Positions 1 through 7,578 of a DNA stretch of 64,000 nucleotides are shown one piece after another. This stretch comes from Campylobacter vulpis (GTDB taxonomy: Bacteria; Campylobacterota; Campylobacteria; Campylobacterales; Campylobacteraceae), in the NCBI RefSeq assembly GCF_014217995.1, contig NZ_CP041617.1, positions 806,001 through 870,000 on the forward strand, given 5' to 3'. The position numbers and the translations under genes are program-made. The notes beneath the pieces are model-generated. The model was given only the letters and a program-made list of their open reading frames with translations, was not told the DNA's origin and searched no databases. Positions within the stretch are counted from its first letter, which is position 1. Each line of letters starts with the position of its first letter.

Positions 1-114
1 AAAAAATTTCATAACAAAAAAAGAGGCGGTAGCCGTAAGGGCTGTGCCTAAAAATAAGCCTTTAAAAAAATCTGCACTTGTTTCTAAGGTTACAAAAGCT
101 GTAAAAATATCCAT
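1..114 (-). CDS. Small membrane protein, 3' part outside window
   Basis: The reading frame starts at 114 with ATG after AAAGGATT and runs leftwards off the window edge. The visible residues begin MDIFTAFVTLETSADFFKG and are followed by a hydrophobic stretch. They match the N-terminus of the reverse-strand gene at 891-1199 (MDIFTAFTTIETNGDFFKG), so the two are paralogues. A TATAAT-like box lies about 30 nt upstream. In the full-length paralogue this start is followed by one membrane helix and a coiled coil. Function unknown; a phage membrane or spanin-like role is only a guess. Confidence 0.6.
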   Translation of the reverse strand, partial: MDIFTAFVTLETSADFFKGLFLGTALTATASFFVMKFF

Positions 115-165
115 TTTTAATCCTTTCTTTAAAAATGCGATTATAACAAAAAAGGAGTTAATAAA

Positions 166-282
166 ATGAGTGATGAATTTTGGGGCGGTTTAGCTGTGGG
201 AGTGATGTTCCCACTTATTTGTTGGGTAATTATAGGGCTTGTTTGCACAATGTTTGATTTCATAAAAGGGGGTTTTAAATGA
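166..282 (+). CDS. 38-residue membrane protein
   Basis: Small ORF with a strong ribosome binding site (AAAAAGGAG, 9 nt before ATG). The product has an acidic N-terminus, one hydrophobic helix (about residues 8-30, with the segment PLICWVIIGLVC) and a basic tail. Its stop overlaps the start of the next gene as ATGA, so the two are translationally coupled. I do not recognise the family. It is one of several short single-helix proteins in this prophage; topology suggests N-terminus out, C-terminus in. Confidence 0.55.
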   Translation: MSDEFWGGLAVGVMFPLICWVIIGLVCTMFDFIKGGFK

Positions 283-884
283 AAATTGCGGAATTAATGG
301 AGCGTCTAAGAAGGCGTTTGAAAGATGAGGGCGTTTATCTTAAATTTAGCGATGAGGAATTGTTAGCAAGTATCAATCAAGAGCAAAATATCCTTATAAG
401 TGATTTGGAGATGAATGTCTGTAAATTTGAAAAAAAGCTTAGTGAAGATGATAATGTTTTGCACTTGCCAAAACTTATGCTTAAGGTCGTTGTAGCTAAG
501 CTTAATGGCGTAAATCTGCCCTTTTTAAACTACAAAGCGCATTTAAAAGATAATAATGTCCCAACGCACTTAATGGGCTTTTCAAATATGCAAAGCGTGG
601 CCGTAGAGCCCAAAAACAAAGCATTAGGACGGCTTGAAGTGTGGGTAAATTTATGCGTGTTTCATAAGGATAAGGAGGAGGAGTTGTTTTTAAATGATTT
701 GTTTGTCAATGCACTTTTATATAGCCTAGTGCGGAATATCTTACAAGCGGAAAATAGCGAATTAAGTATGCAAAAAATCGCCTTTTTTGACAATTTGCTT
801 AAAAATGAGCTAAGCCGCATTAAGGATATAGTAAGCAATACACGTGAAGAGCAAGTTCTCTTTTCTAAAGTAAATGAGGTGTGA
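279..884 (+). CDS. Phage head-tail adaptor-like protein (201 aa)
   Basis: The N-terminal segment MKIAELMERLRRRL followed by DEELLASINQEQNILI resembles adaptor (gp6/DUF6682-like) proteins of podoviruses, which form the ring under the portal and start with a helix carrying a DEELL-x-xIN motif. The rest is mixed helix and strand with no membrane segment. It overlaps the upstream 38-residue gene by 4 nt. No catalytic motif is visible. The family assignment rests on this N-terminal pattern and the phage context, and was not confirmed by a profile search. Confidence 0.55.
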   Translation: MKIAELMERLRRRLKDEGVYLKFSDEELLASINQEQNILISDLEMNVCKFEKKLSEDDNVLHLPKLMLKVVVAKLNGVNLPFLNYKAHLKDNNVPTHLMGFSNMQSVAVEPKNKALGRLEVWVNLCVFHKDKEEELFLNDLFVNALLYSLVRNILQAENSELSMQKIAFFDNLLKNELSRIKDIVSNTREEQVLFSKVNEV

Positions 885-890
885 TGTGGC

Positions 891-1199
891 TTATTTAAAA
901 CTTGAATTTTGGAATTCCCATAATTTTAACCTAAAGCCTTCTTTTTGTTCATCACAAAGAGCGAGGTCGGCTTTAAGCTTTTTTATGCTTTCTTTAGCAT
1001 CGTTTAAAAGCATTTTATTGGCTTCATTATTTTTTTCTATGATTTTGTCTCTGACTTCATTATTTTGCTTGACTAAGGCTTTAAATAAAGACTTAAAAAA
1101 CAAAAAGCACAAAATAAGGGCTGTAATTAATCCAAAAATAAAGCCTTTAAAAAAGTCGCCGTTTGTTTCTATGGTCGTAAAAGCTGTGAAAATATCCAT
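891..1199 (-). CDS. Membrane-anchored coiled-coil protein (103 aa)
   Basis: Reverse-strand gene lying against the 3' end of the adaptor-like gene. I chose the start at 1199 because AAAGGA lies 7 nt before it; an upstream in-frame ATG adds four residues but has no such site. Residues about 18-38 form one membrane helix and residues 45-95 a charged coiled coil (repeats of KxxNNEVRDKIIEKNNEA type). This is the topology of an inner-membrane spanin or phage membrane tether, but no lipoprotein partner is adjacent. It is a paralogue of the truncated gene at the left edge. Function unknown. Confidence 0.6.
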   Translation of the reverse strand: MDIFTAFTTIETNGDFFKGFIFGLITALILCFLFFKSLFKALVKQNNEVRDKIIEKNNEANKMLLNDAKESIKKLKADLALCDEQKEGFRLKLWEFQNSSFK

Positions 1200-1248
1200 T
1201 TTATATCCTTTCAAAAAGGAAAGTATAACACAAAAAGGGGGTTTTTAA

Positions 1249-1383
1249 ATGAACGTTGAATCGTTTTTAGCTGGGTTTAGCTTAGCTTGGTTTTCTGTGG
1301 CTGTTAGCATTTTCTTAGCGGGAATTATTGTTTGGAGTTGGGATTATTTACTAAGTAAATTCAAAAAAAAGGAGAAAAAATGA
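1249..1383 (+). CDS. 44-residue membrane protein
   Basis: Begins ATG after AAAAAGGGGG and encodes one hydrophobic helix (about residues 6-31, AGFSLAWFSVAVSIFLAG region) followed by a lysine-rich tail. Its TGA overlaps the ATG of the following gene (ATGA). The helix-plus-positive-tail design resembles small phage holin-like or membrane-modifying proteins, but nothing more specific can be said. Confidence 0.5.
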   Translation: MNVESFLAGFSLAWFSVAVSIFLAGIIVWSWDYLLSKFKKKEKK

Positions 1384-1517
1384 GCTTTTATAAGATAACA
1401 AATTTAAAAAGTGGCCTATACAAATACATCAATGTAGAGCTTTTAAGTCGTATGGATAGACTAAAAATCGTGCTTTTTTATAGAGCGAGTAAGAATTTCA
1501 AAATAGGAGGGTTTTAA
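1380..1517 (+). CDS. 45-residue basic protein, unknown
   Basis: Overlaps the preceding small gene by 4 nt and has AAAAGGAG just upstream of its ATG. It begins MSFYKITNLKSGLYKYINV and is basic and soluble. It ends one base before the ATG of the winged-helix gene, whose ribosome binding site (GGAGG) lies inside its 3' end, so the two are coupled. No recognised family. Confidence 0.45.
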   Translation: MSFYKITNLKSGLYKYINVELLSRMDRLKIVLFYRASKNFKIGGF

Positions 1518-1518
1518 G

Positions 1519-2526
1519 ATGATAGTTAAGCAAAAATTGAAAAATAATTTCACAATAGTCTCAAATGACATCATAAAGCATAAAGACTTAAATGATAAGG
1601 CGAAATTAGTGGCTATATTTATGGCTAGTTTGCCTGAAAATTGGGTTGTAAATGCAAAGCATATCGCTAATGAAATGGGTTATAGTGTAAGGGTTGTGCA
1701 AAATGCTATAAAAGACTTAATCGATGCGCAAATCATCTCTAAAATAATCCATAAAGATGAGGCTGGGAAATTTAAGCGTGGTTATAGTGTGATTTTTGTC
1801 AATAACGACGAAGAAGAGCTAAACGAAAGCTTAGAAAATTTGCAAAAATGTGAGGAAAATGAAGAGCTAGATGAAGTGGCAAAAAGTGTGGAAAATAAAG
1901 AGTTTGCAAAAAGTGCTAATGAAAAAATGGGCGTGATGAGCGAGGTTGAGCCTTTCAAAAGCCCTAAAAATGATACTTCAAAAAATGCGAAAAAATCCCG
2001 CATGCCGTTTTTGTTCGCACATATAAAGAAAGAATTCTTACGTAGTAAGAATTTATACCTAATGGAAAATTGCCAAAATCGAATTTATTTTTTCTCCAAA
2101 AAAATGCAAGATAAACAAGAGCTAGATTTTAAGAATTTAAGCGAGGCAGAAAAAGACAAGCTCATTGAGTGGTTTAAGTTTAAGGCTAGTAATGGAGCAA
2201 GGTTAAAAATAGCTAGTAAAAACGCCCTTATAGCTAAATGCGTCAAGTTTAAAGAGCAAAACGAAAGCGTGATAGCGATAATTGATAGAGCCATTGAAAA
2301 CGGCTGGGCTGGGCTTTTTAGCTTTAAAAAAGAGGCTTTGAAAAAGAAATATCCTAAAACTAGACTTGGTAAGGAAATGGAAGAAAAGGCTATTTTAAGA
2401 GCTGTGTTAGAGCAAGAGCCAAATTTCAATGGACGTGAGGATTACGACTTAAGCCGAGTTAGGGTCAATGGCTGCGGTGTTAAGTGGATTAAAGAAGAGC
2501 GTAAATTTATGCTTGTGAGTGCGTGA
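1519..2526 (+). CDS. Winged-helix phage replication protein (335 aa)
   Basis: The first 90 residues form a winged-helix domain of the kind at the N-terminus of plasmid and phage replication initiators: KDLNDKAKLVAIFMASL, then a recognition-helix pattern (AKHIANEMGYSVRVVQNAIKDL) and a wing (KIIHKDEAGKFKRGYS). A charged linker (residues 95-165) leads to a helical C-terminal domain. It starts a tightly overlapping run that leads to helicase and primase, so a role in origin recognition or helicase loading is likely. The fold call is reasonably firm; the exact role is inferred from context. Confidence 0.65.
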   Translation: MIVKQKLKNNFTIVSNDIIKHKDLNDKAKLVAIFMASLPENWVVNAKHIANEMGYSVRVVQNAIKDLIDAQIISKIIHKDEAGKFKRGYSVIFVNNDEEELNESLENLQKCEENEELDEVAKSVENKEFAKSANEKMGVMSEVEPFKSPKNDTSKNAKKSRMPFLFAHIKKEFLRSKNLYLMENCQNRIYFFSKKMQDKQELDFKNLSEAEKDKLIEWFKFKASNGARLKIASKNALIAKCVKFKEQNESVIAIIDRAIENGWAGLFSFKKEALKKKYPKTRLGKEMEEKAILRAVLEQEPNFNGREDYDLSRVRVNGCGVKWIKEERKFMLVSA

Positions 2527-2527
2527 A

Positions 2528-2731
2528 ATGGCATATCTTTTCAAAAATAATCCGCGTGTTAAGATTGATAGTCCTAGCTTTAGCTTTAGTGAGGAAGAGT
2601 GGAGTAGGATTAAGACTTTTGCGGAGTTTGAAAAGATGAGTGTGGCTAGGTTTGTAAATGGTGCTTTAAAAGATTATTTAAAGGAGCTTAAATGCGATAT
2701 GCAAAAACAAAAAACGCAAAAAGAGAGCTAA
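2528..2731 (+). CDS. Ribbon-helix-helix-like small DNA-binding protein (67 aa)
   Basis: ATG at 2528 lies just after the stop of the previous gene; an in-frame GTG at 2519 would overlap it. The residues RVKIDSPSFSFSEEEWSRI followed by KMSVARFVNGALKDYL fit a ribbon-helix-helix fold: a short strand, helix, turn and a second helix with the MSxARFVxxAL signature. Such proteins bind DNA as dimers and often self-regulate phage operons. It overlaps the next gene by 40 nt. Confidence 0.6.
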   Translation: MAYLFKNNPRVKIDSPSFSFSEEEWSRIKTFAEFEKMSVARFVNGALKDYLKELKCDMQKQKTQKES

Positions 2732-2898
2732 AAAAGAAGTTTAAAATGCAAAAGACTTTATTGAGAAATTTAAGCCGTTTAAGCAAAAAAACCAAGATGA
2801 GTAAAAATGCTATCTTGCAAGAAGCTTTAAAGAGAAAAATGCAAAAAATCGCCTCAAATAATGTCTTTTTAAATGGATTTTTAGGAGAGCTTAGATGA
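2692..2898 (+). CDS. Small basic protein, probable ribbon-helix-helix (68 aa)
   Basis: Starts inside the previous gene with AAGGAG placed 5 nt before ATG. It is very basic: a lysine/arginine-rich N-terminus, then TLLRNLSRLSKKTKMSKNA and ILQEALKRKM, which has the MSxxAILxEAL pattern of ribbon-helix-helix proteins. Its stop overlaps the next start (ATGA). It is probably a DNA-binding partner or relative of the preceding protein. Confidence 0.55.
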   Translation: MRYAKTKNAKRELKKKFKMQKTLLRNLSRLSKKTKMSKNAILQEALKRKMQKIASNNVFLNGFLGELR

Positions 2899-3251
2899 GG
2901 GGTTTTTCTTTTGTGCTGAATTTAAAAGCCTATGAAAATGCAAGGCTAAGCCCTTGGGAACTTGACAAGATAGAAGAGCTTTTAAACATTATAGAGGCGA
3001 ATTTAAACGACGAGGCGGAGACTTTTATGGACAATTTTTACAGCCTGATGCTAAGTAAAAATCAATTTATCTATTTTAAAAATTTCACAGACTGCTTTAA
3101 AGAAGCCTTAAGAGAATGGGTGGAAATGAAAGCAAGAAGCACGAAGCTTAAAAATTATGATAGTAAAAAATACTTTTGGCAAGAAACGCAAATCTTGCTA
3201 AGGTATTTTTCAAAAAAGGCTTTTCATAATTTGCCAAGCTGGGCTGTGTAG
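2895..3251 (+). CDS. Hypothetical phage protein (118 aa)
   Basis: Coupled to the preceding gene by an ATGA overlap. The product is mostly helical and acidic in its first two-thirds (WELDKIEELLNIIEANL) and basic and aromatic near the end. No catalytic or metal motif is visible. It sits between small DNA-binding proteins and the helicase, so a replication accessory role is possible but unsupported. Confidence 0.5.
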   Translation: MRGFSFVLNLKAYENARLSPWELDKIEELLNIIEANLNDEAETFMDNFYSLMLSKNQFIYFKNFTDCFKEALREWVEMKARSTKLKNYDSKKYFWQETQILLRYFSKKAFHNLPSWAV

Positions 3252-3335
3252 TGGTTTGCGGCTTGAAAATGGGTTTAGAGGTGCTTAAGATGAAATTTAA
3301 AGGCTTTTTTAGGTGCTTATTCGGCAGATTGAGGC

Positions 3336-3447
3336 GAGAATTCAAAAACTCCTTATTCAACGCGGTTGCCCACTTTAGAAACTTAAACCCTTACGGGTTT
3401 TTTCTAAAGGGTCAAAGCGTCTCATTGCGTGAGTTTTTGCAATTCTC
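3336..3447. repeat. Long nested hairpin element, copy 1
   Basis: Imperfect palindrome of the prophage hairpin family. Outer arms are GAGAATTCAAAAACTC and GAGTTTTTGCAATTCTC. Inside, CACTTTAGAAA pairs with TTTCTAAAG, and the tip is AAACCC-ttac-GGGTTT. It lies between the 118-residue gene and the helicase gene. Compared with other copies, both strands of each stem change together. Confidence 0.75.
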
Positions 3448-3488
3448 TTGGAAAGTGAATTTAAGGCAAAACACACGGCGTGGGCTTA

Positions 3489-3546
3489 GAAAGTTGTGGG
3501 CGTAACTTGGGGCTGGCGAATTTACTTCCCCCGCTAAAAAGTAAAT
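3489..3546 (+). repeat. Downstream repeat B, short copy 1
   Basis: Truncated copy of the repeat that precedes several phage genes. It keeps the opening GAAAGTTGTGGGCGTAACT and the closing region CGCTAAAAAGTAAAT but lacks the middle. It ends about 22 nt before the helicase start, within its leader. Confidence 0.6.
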
Positions 3547-3569
3547 AAAAAAAGGAAAAAGGGCGGTGT

Positions 3570-4766
3570 ATGGATACTAACATAAATTTAGAAAAAGAGC
3601 TTTTAAGAAGCTTTATCGAATACCCTTTAAAGATTGATGAATTTTTGGATAAAACAAGCTTAAAGGTGTTTTCAAAAAGTGCGATTGAGTATATACAAAT
3701 CATCTTAAAGCTTAAGGAAAAAGGGCTTTTAAGCCTCAATGTTTTTAGCGAAAGCGTGAGCGAGGCTCAAAAAAAGGACGGGTATTTTTTAGACATCATA
3801 AGCCTTAGTCCCAACCCTCTCTTTTGCGATTTAGCACCGCTTTTAGCTCATAATTATAAAATCAAAAAGCAAGGCGAAATGGCACAGGCCTTAAATCATG
3901 CGAGTTTAAATAATGAGCTTTTGGATTTAAGCATACTTAGCAAGGAAATGGACGAGGCAAATGTCGAGGATTTAAGAACCCTTGATGAGTGGCTTAAATA
4001 CTACGAGGACAAGCCTTTGATGATGAAGCACTCTACAAGCATTGATTTTATAGACAATGCTTTTGAAGGGGGGTTTGAGTTGGCTCAACTTATGCTTATC
4101 AGTGGGGATGCAGAAAGCGGTAAAACCACGCTTTGTTTGCAAATGCTAGAGCATTTAGCCATACGCAATAAGGTTGCGTTTTTTAGCTTTGAATTTACGA
4201 TAAATAGCTATTTAGAAAGCGTAAAAAAGCAAAATAAAAAACTCCCTTTTGATAATTTTTACATCATTAACGATGGCTATGAGATAAGCGAGGTAGCGGC
4301 TAATATCAAAAGGCTTTATAAAAAGGGCGTTAGGTTTTTCTTAATAGACTCACAAATGAGGCTAGAAGTAGGATCGCATCATAAAATTACCAACATAGAA
4401 CAAGCAGAAAGCTTAAAATTTTCTACTCTTGCTAAACTTTGCCATAGCTTAGAAATCTTTATAATGCTCATCATACAAACAAGCAAAAGCGACCCTGAAA
4501 GCCCAAGTGGGAGTAAAAAAGGCGAACACGAGGCAAGTATCATTTTAAGGCTTGAAAAAATAAAGCCTGAAAAAAGCGACACCGCTCAAGCTTATAATGA
4601 ATTTGACGAGTTTAGGCGTAGCATAAGCTTAAAGAAAAACAAGCAAACGGGAAAGCATTTTAAAAACATCATAGGCTATAAGCCTGAAAAAAGGATCTTT
4701 TATAATTTAGAAGATAAGCCCAAAGAGGTGCTAGACTTTAACGAGCTAAGGGAGGATATATTTTGA
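3570..4766 (+). CDS. Phage replicative helicase, DnaB/RecA fold (398 aa)
   Basis: ATP-dependent DNA helicase or DNA-dependent ATPase. The N-terminal 140 residues are helical, as in DnaB. From residue about 160 comes a RecA-type core with Walker A SGDAESGKTT (about 179-188), the downstream strand VAFFSFE, Walker B FFLIDSQ (about 255), and a sensor-like segment IIQTSKSD. The stop overlaps the TTG start of the primase gene, so helicase and primase are made together as an origin-unwinding and priming pair. It is shorter than bacterial DnaB (about 460 residues), as is common in phages. Confidence 0.85.
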   Translation: MDTNINLEKELLRSFIEYPLKIDEFLDKTSLKVFSKSAIEYIQIILKLKEKGLLSLNVFSESVSEAQKKDGYFLDIISLSPNPLFCDLAPLLAHNYKIKKQGEMAQALNHASLNNELLDLSILSKEMDEANVEDLRTLDEWLKYYEDKPLMMKHSTSIDFIDNAFEGGFELAQLMLISGDAESGKTTLCLQMLEHLAIRNKVAFFSFEFTINSYLESVKKQNKKLPFDNFYIINDGYEISEVAANIKRLYKKGVRFFLIDSQMRLEVGSHHKITNIEQAESLKFSTLAKLCHSLEIFIMLIIQTSKSDPESPSGSKKGEHEASIILRLEKIKPEKSDTAQAYNEFDEFRRSISLKKNKQTGKHFKNIIGYKPEKRIFYNLEDKPKEVLDFNELREDIF

Positions 4767-6349
4767 TAGCGAATTTAGAGGAGATTAAAGCAAGGGCGGA
4801 TATTTTAAGCGTTGTGGAGGCTTATATGCCCTTACAAAAAAGTGGGAGTTTATATCGTGGTTGTTGTCCTTTTCATAGTGAGAGAACGCCTTCTTTTATG
4901 GTCAATACTAATAAGAATTTGTATTTTTGCTTTGGCTGTAATGAGGGTGGTGATAGCATTAAATTTATACAAAAGATAAATCACTGCGACTTTAGCGAGG
5001 CTGTGGAGGAAGTGGCGAAAATTTGTAGTATTAGCGTAAATTATGAGAACAATAAGCACGCTTTTAGCCGCACCGCTTTATATGAGAGTATGGAGGCGAT
5101 AAATGAGCATTTAAGGGCAAATTTAGAGCAAAATGAGGCTGTGAAAAATGAGCTTAAGGAAAGGGGTTTAAGCGAGGAGGATATAAAGAAATTTGAATTT
5201 GGCTATTATGAAATAGAAAAGTTAATTTTACATTTAAGAGCGAAAAATATGCTTGAAAATGCGATCAATTTAGGCGTGATAAACGAGGATAAAAAGCGAG
5301 GATTTTATTCTCATTTTGATAAAAGAATTACTTTGCCTATTCGCAGTGAAACGCACAAAATCATAGCCTTTAGCGGACGCATTAGACAAGGCGTGAGTAA
5401 TCCAGCAAAATATATCAATAGCAAGGAAAGCTATTTGTATAAAAAATCCTTCACGCTTTTTAATCTCTCCAATGCTAAAACTTCTATCGTAAAGCGTAAG
5501 GAAGTGATACTTTGCGAGGGGTATTTCGATGTGCTTGCCTTAAGAAAATTTGGCTTTGAAAATGTGGTGGCAAGCTGTGGGACGGCCTTTAGCCTTTCGC
5601 AACTTAGCATTTTGCATAAAATGTCAAGTGAGCTTAAATATATACTAAGTTTTGACAAGGATAACGCTGGGGAAAATGCGAATTTAAGAACGCTAGAAAT
5701 CTTTTTTAAAAACGGCTTTTTTAATGTCAGTGTGAGAGTGATAAGCAAAAAAGTGAAAGATTTTGGCGACTTTTTAAGGCTTGGTTTTGAGAGCGTGGAA
5801 AACTGCTATAAGGATTATGAGGGCTTTGAGTATTATATAAAGCTAAATTTAAAAAGAGCGAACGAGGATAAAGAGAAAATCCACGCCTTTTTCAAGCAAG
5901 TAAAACAGCTGATTAGTAATCAAGCAAATTTCTTTTTAAAAGATACTTTGATAAGCAAGGCGGCTGAATATTTTGGCTGCGAAAAAAAGGCTTTTTTGCA
6001 AAATGAAAGGCTAGAATATGAGGGGAATTTCACGCTTTTGGGCGTTTTGGTGAAAAATATACTTGTTAATGAAAAGGCTTTGATTTTAGCACAAAATTAT
6101 TTTAAAAGTGAGGATTTTAAGGAATTTAGCACTTCTCTTAAGGCCTATTTTGAAAACGGGGTTTTAAGCAGGGAATTGATGAAACTTAGTTGCGATGAAA
6201 GGCTTAAGATTTTAAACGACGAGGAGTTAAAAGAGTGCTTTAAGGCTTATAAAAAAGAGCTTTTAAACAAAGAGCTAAGCAAGGCTAAGGCTAAGGCTAA
6301 TGTAGGTCTTATCATAGAGCTAACAGAGCGGCTTAGGGAATTAGCTTAA
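4763..6349 (+). CDS. DnaG-type DNA primase (528 aa)
   Basis: Makes RNA primers for phage DNA replication. A CHC2 zinc-binding domain lies at residues 30-65 (C35-x2-H38 and C56-x2-C59), followed by the catalytic core with the Toprim motifs CEGYFD (about residue 251) and SFDKDNAG (about 295). The C-terminal 180 residues are helical, the region that in DnaG contacts the helicase. Translation most likely starts at TTG 4763, placed 8 nt after GGGAGG, overlapping the helicase stop. Confidence 0.93.
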   Translation: MIANLEEIKARADILSVVEAYMPLQKSGSLYRGCCPFHSERTPSFMVNTNKNLYFCFGCNEGGDSIKFIQKINHCDFSEAVEEVAKICSISVNYENNKHAFSRTALYESMEAINEHLRANLEQNEAVKNELKERGLSEEDIKKFEFGYYEIEKLILHLRAKNMLENAINLGVINEDKKRGFYSHFDKRITLPIRSETHKIIAFSGRIRQGVSNPAKYINSKESYLYKKSFTLFNLSNAKTSIVKRKEVILCEGYFDVLALRKFGFENVVASCGTAFSLSQLSILHKMSSELKYILSFDKDNAGENANLRTLEIFFKNGFFNVSVRVISKKVKDFGDFLRLGFESVENCYKDYEGFEYYIKLNLKRANEDKEKIHAFFKQVKQLISNQANFFLKDTLISKAAEYFGCEKKAFLQNERLEYEGNFTLLGVLVKNILVNEKALILAQNYFKSEDFKEFSTSLKAYFENGVLSRELMKLSCDERLKILNDEELKECFKAYKKELLNKELSKAKAKANVGLIIELTERLRELA

Positions 6350-6395
6350 TGCTAGTTGCTGGCTATGGCGAAATTAAATTTAGAAAGGATAAAAG

Positions 6396-6485
6396 ATGAG
6401 TATTATTTTAGGAATTGGTGCTGTGGCGTTGGTGCTGTGTTTTGTGGCTTTAGCTTATGGATTTTATAAAGAAAAACGAGCTTAA
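6396..6485 (+). CDS. 29-residue membrane peptide
   Basis: Short ORF with AAAGGA 8 nt before ATG, following the primase gene. The product begins MSIILGIGAVALVLCFVALA and ends in a basic tail, so it is almost entirely one membrane helix. Unlike the tiny reverse-strand ORFs elsewhere in this prophage, it is on the plus strand and I see no obvious antisense promoter. Function unknown. Confidence 0.4.
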   Translation: MSIILGIGAVALVLCFVALAYGFYKEKRA

Positions 6486-6544
6486 AAGACGGATAATGGG
6501 ACAAGTGGCGATTTATGCGACTTATTATGTAAGGAAAACTAAAA

Positions 6545-6676
6545 ATGAGCGGTGATACTATTTTATTTATAACGCTGTGGATATTCTTTTTAATCCACTT
6601 TGCTTTACTTTATTTTGTTTTTAAATTAAAAGAAATAAGCGATAAAAATGACAAAACTAGAAAAGAGGGCTTTTAA
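6545..6676 (+). CDS. 43-residue membrane protein
   Basis: Encodes one aromatic-rich hydrophobic helix (residues about 5-27) followed by a charged tail. The upstream ribosome binding site is AAGGAAAAC. Its end faces the reverse-strand 88-residue gene with only 4 nt between them. No known family. Confidence 0.4.
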   Translation: MSGDTILFITLWIFFLIHFALLYFVFKLKEISDKNDKTRKEGF

Positions 6677-6680
6677 GCCC

Positions 6681-6947
6681 TTATTTTCTGTCCCAAACGC
6701 TGTCATTATCATCGCTAAAGACTGAACCTATCATATCTAAATTACTTTGGATATTAGCCTTATTTTCATTATAACGCTTATTCTCCTCCGCCCATTGTGC
6801 TTTGGCTAAATTTAAGCCCTCTTTGGCGATTTTGACATTTTGACGCCCTGTGCCAAAGGCATTATCAAGTGCGGAAAAGACTGACCCCACGCCGCTTAAA
6901 GCCGTGCCTACTCCCATTAAAGCAGGGTTTGATAATAAAGATAACAT
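6681..6947 (-). CDS. Glycine-rich virion-like protein (88 aa)
   Basis: Reverse-strand gene with a good ribosome binding site (AAAAGGATTTAAA before ATG). Residues 8-35 are glycine-, alanine- and serine-rich (ALMGVGTALSGVGSVF, then FGTGRQN), followed by a charged helical part. Short phage proteins that start with such a segment are often internal virion or tail-associated proteins. It is unusual in lying opposite its neighbours. Its promoter region (7024-7067) has the same box as the other reverse-strand genes. Confidence 0.6.
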   Translation of the reverse strand: MLSLLSNPALMGVGTALSGVGSVFSALDNAFGTGRQNVKIAKEGLNLAKAQWAEENKRYNENKANIQSNLDMIGSVFSDDNDSVWDRK

Positions 6948-7023
6948 TTTAAATCCTTTTCATAAATTTTAAAAAGTGTAAAAAAACGCCCCTTTTTTTA
7001 AAAGGGTTAAAAATCTGCGTAAA

Positions 7024-7067
7024 ATTATACATAAAATTTTATGTATTTTCTTTCTTAACCCTTTTTT
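7024..7067 (-). promoter_or_regulatory. Reverse-strand promoter with shared GGGTTAAG box, copy 1
   Basis: On the reverse strand, AAAAAAGGGTTAAGAA (7067-7052) lies upstream of TATAAT (7029-7024), which would start transcription of the 88-residue gene at 6947. Here alone a second, opposite GGGTTAA lies at about 7004-7010, making an inverted pair around the promoter. Confidence 0.6.
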
Positions 7068-7148
7068 AAAAAGCTTAAAAGCCTTAAAATATTTTTAAAA
7101 TTTAAAAGATGTTTGTGAGTAAATTTAGGCGAGAGCTAAAAACTCTTT

Positions 7149-7228
7149 AAGCGTGAAATTTAAAGCCTTTCAAGTTTCTAAAGTGCTTAACTCTTGCCGA
7201 GTGTGAAAGCGTTTTAAATTTCTTAAGG
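7149..7228. repeat. Hairpin element with inverted inner arm
   Basis: The outer arms GAAATTTAAA and TTTTAAATTTC and the next stem CTTTCA/TGAAAG match the other hairpin copies. The inside holds AGTTTCTAAAGTGCTTAACT and CTTGCCGAGTG, which are the reverse complement of the inner arm of other copies (CACTCGGCAAG, then AGTTAAGCACTTTAGAAACT). The apical hairpin is missing. Confidence 0.6.
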
Positions 7229-7239
7229 AAAGTTTAGGC

Positions 7240-7355
7240 GAGAATTCAAAAATTGCTTATTCAACGCGGTTGCCCACTTTTGAAGCTTGAAACGCTTAAG
7301 GCGTTTCTTTTCAAAAGGGTCAAAGCGTTTCATTACGCTAATTTTTGCAATTCTC
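7240..7355. repeat. Long nested hairpin element, copy 2
   Basis: Outer arms GAGAATTCAAAAATTG and AATTTTTGCAATTCTC. The next stem is AACGC/GCGTT, then CACTTTTGAA with TTCAAAAGG, and the tip is GAAACGC-ttaag-GCGTTTC. Both the middle stem and the tip differ from copy 1 by paired changes. Confidence 0.75.
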
Positions 7356-7400
7356 TTGGAAAGTGAGTTTAAGACGAGGCTTTGGGACGGATTAGGCTTA

Positions 7401-7563
7401 GAAAGTTGTGGGCGTAACTCGGGGCTTTTGCGTAAGCAAAAGGGTGGGGACGCCTTTAGCTTTTTTACTTCAAACGCGGTGCGTTTTCGTCCCACGCCGT
7501 GCGAACGCTATCGCTTGAGAAGTTACTTTTAGGCGAAATCGCATTTCGCCGCTAAAAGTAAAT
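7401..7563 (+). repeat. Downstream repeat B, copy 2
   Basis: About 163 nt. It contains the hairpin CTTTTGC-gtaa-GCAAAAG, then GGGGACG ... CGTCCC enclosing AAACGC/GCGTTT, and a final hairpin TTACTTTTAG ... CTAAAAGTAA around GCGAAAT/ATTTCGC. It ends about 15 nt before the next gene. The final hairpin has different but still paired arms in the other copies. Confidence 0.7.
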
Positions 7564-7578
7564 TGAAGAGGTAAAAAT

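Noticed and set aside
3251-3505. 84-codon ORF within the first hairpin/repeat region
   Set aside because: Composition follows the palindromic repeat, and other copies of the repeat break the frame. Treated as non-coding.
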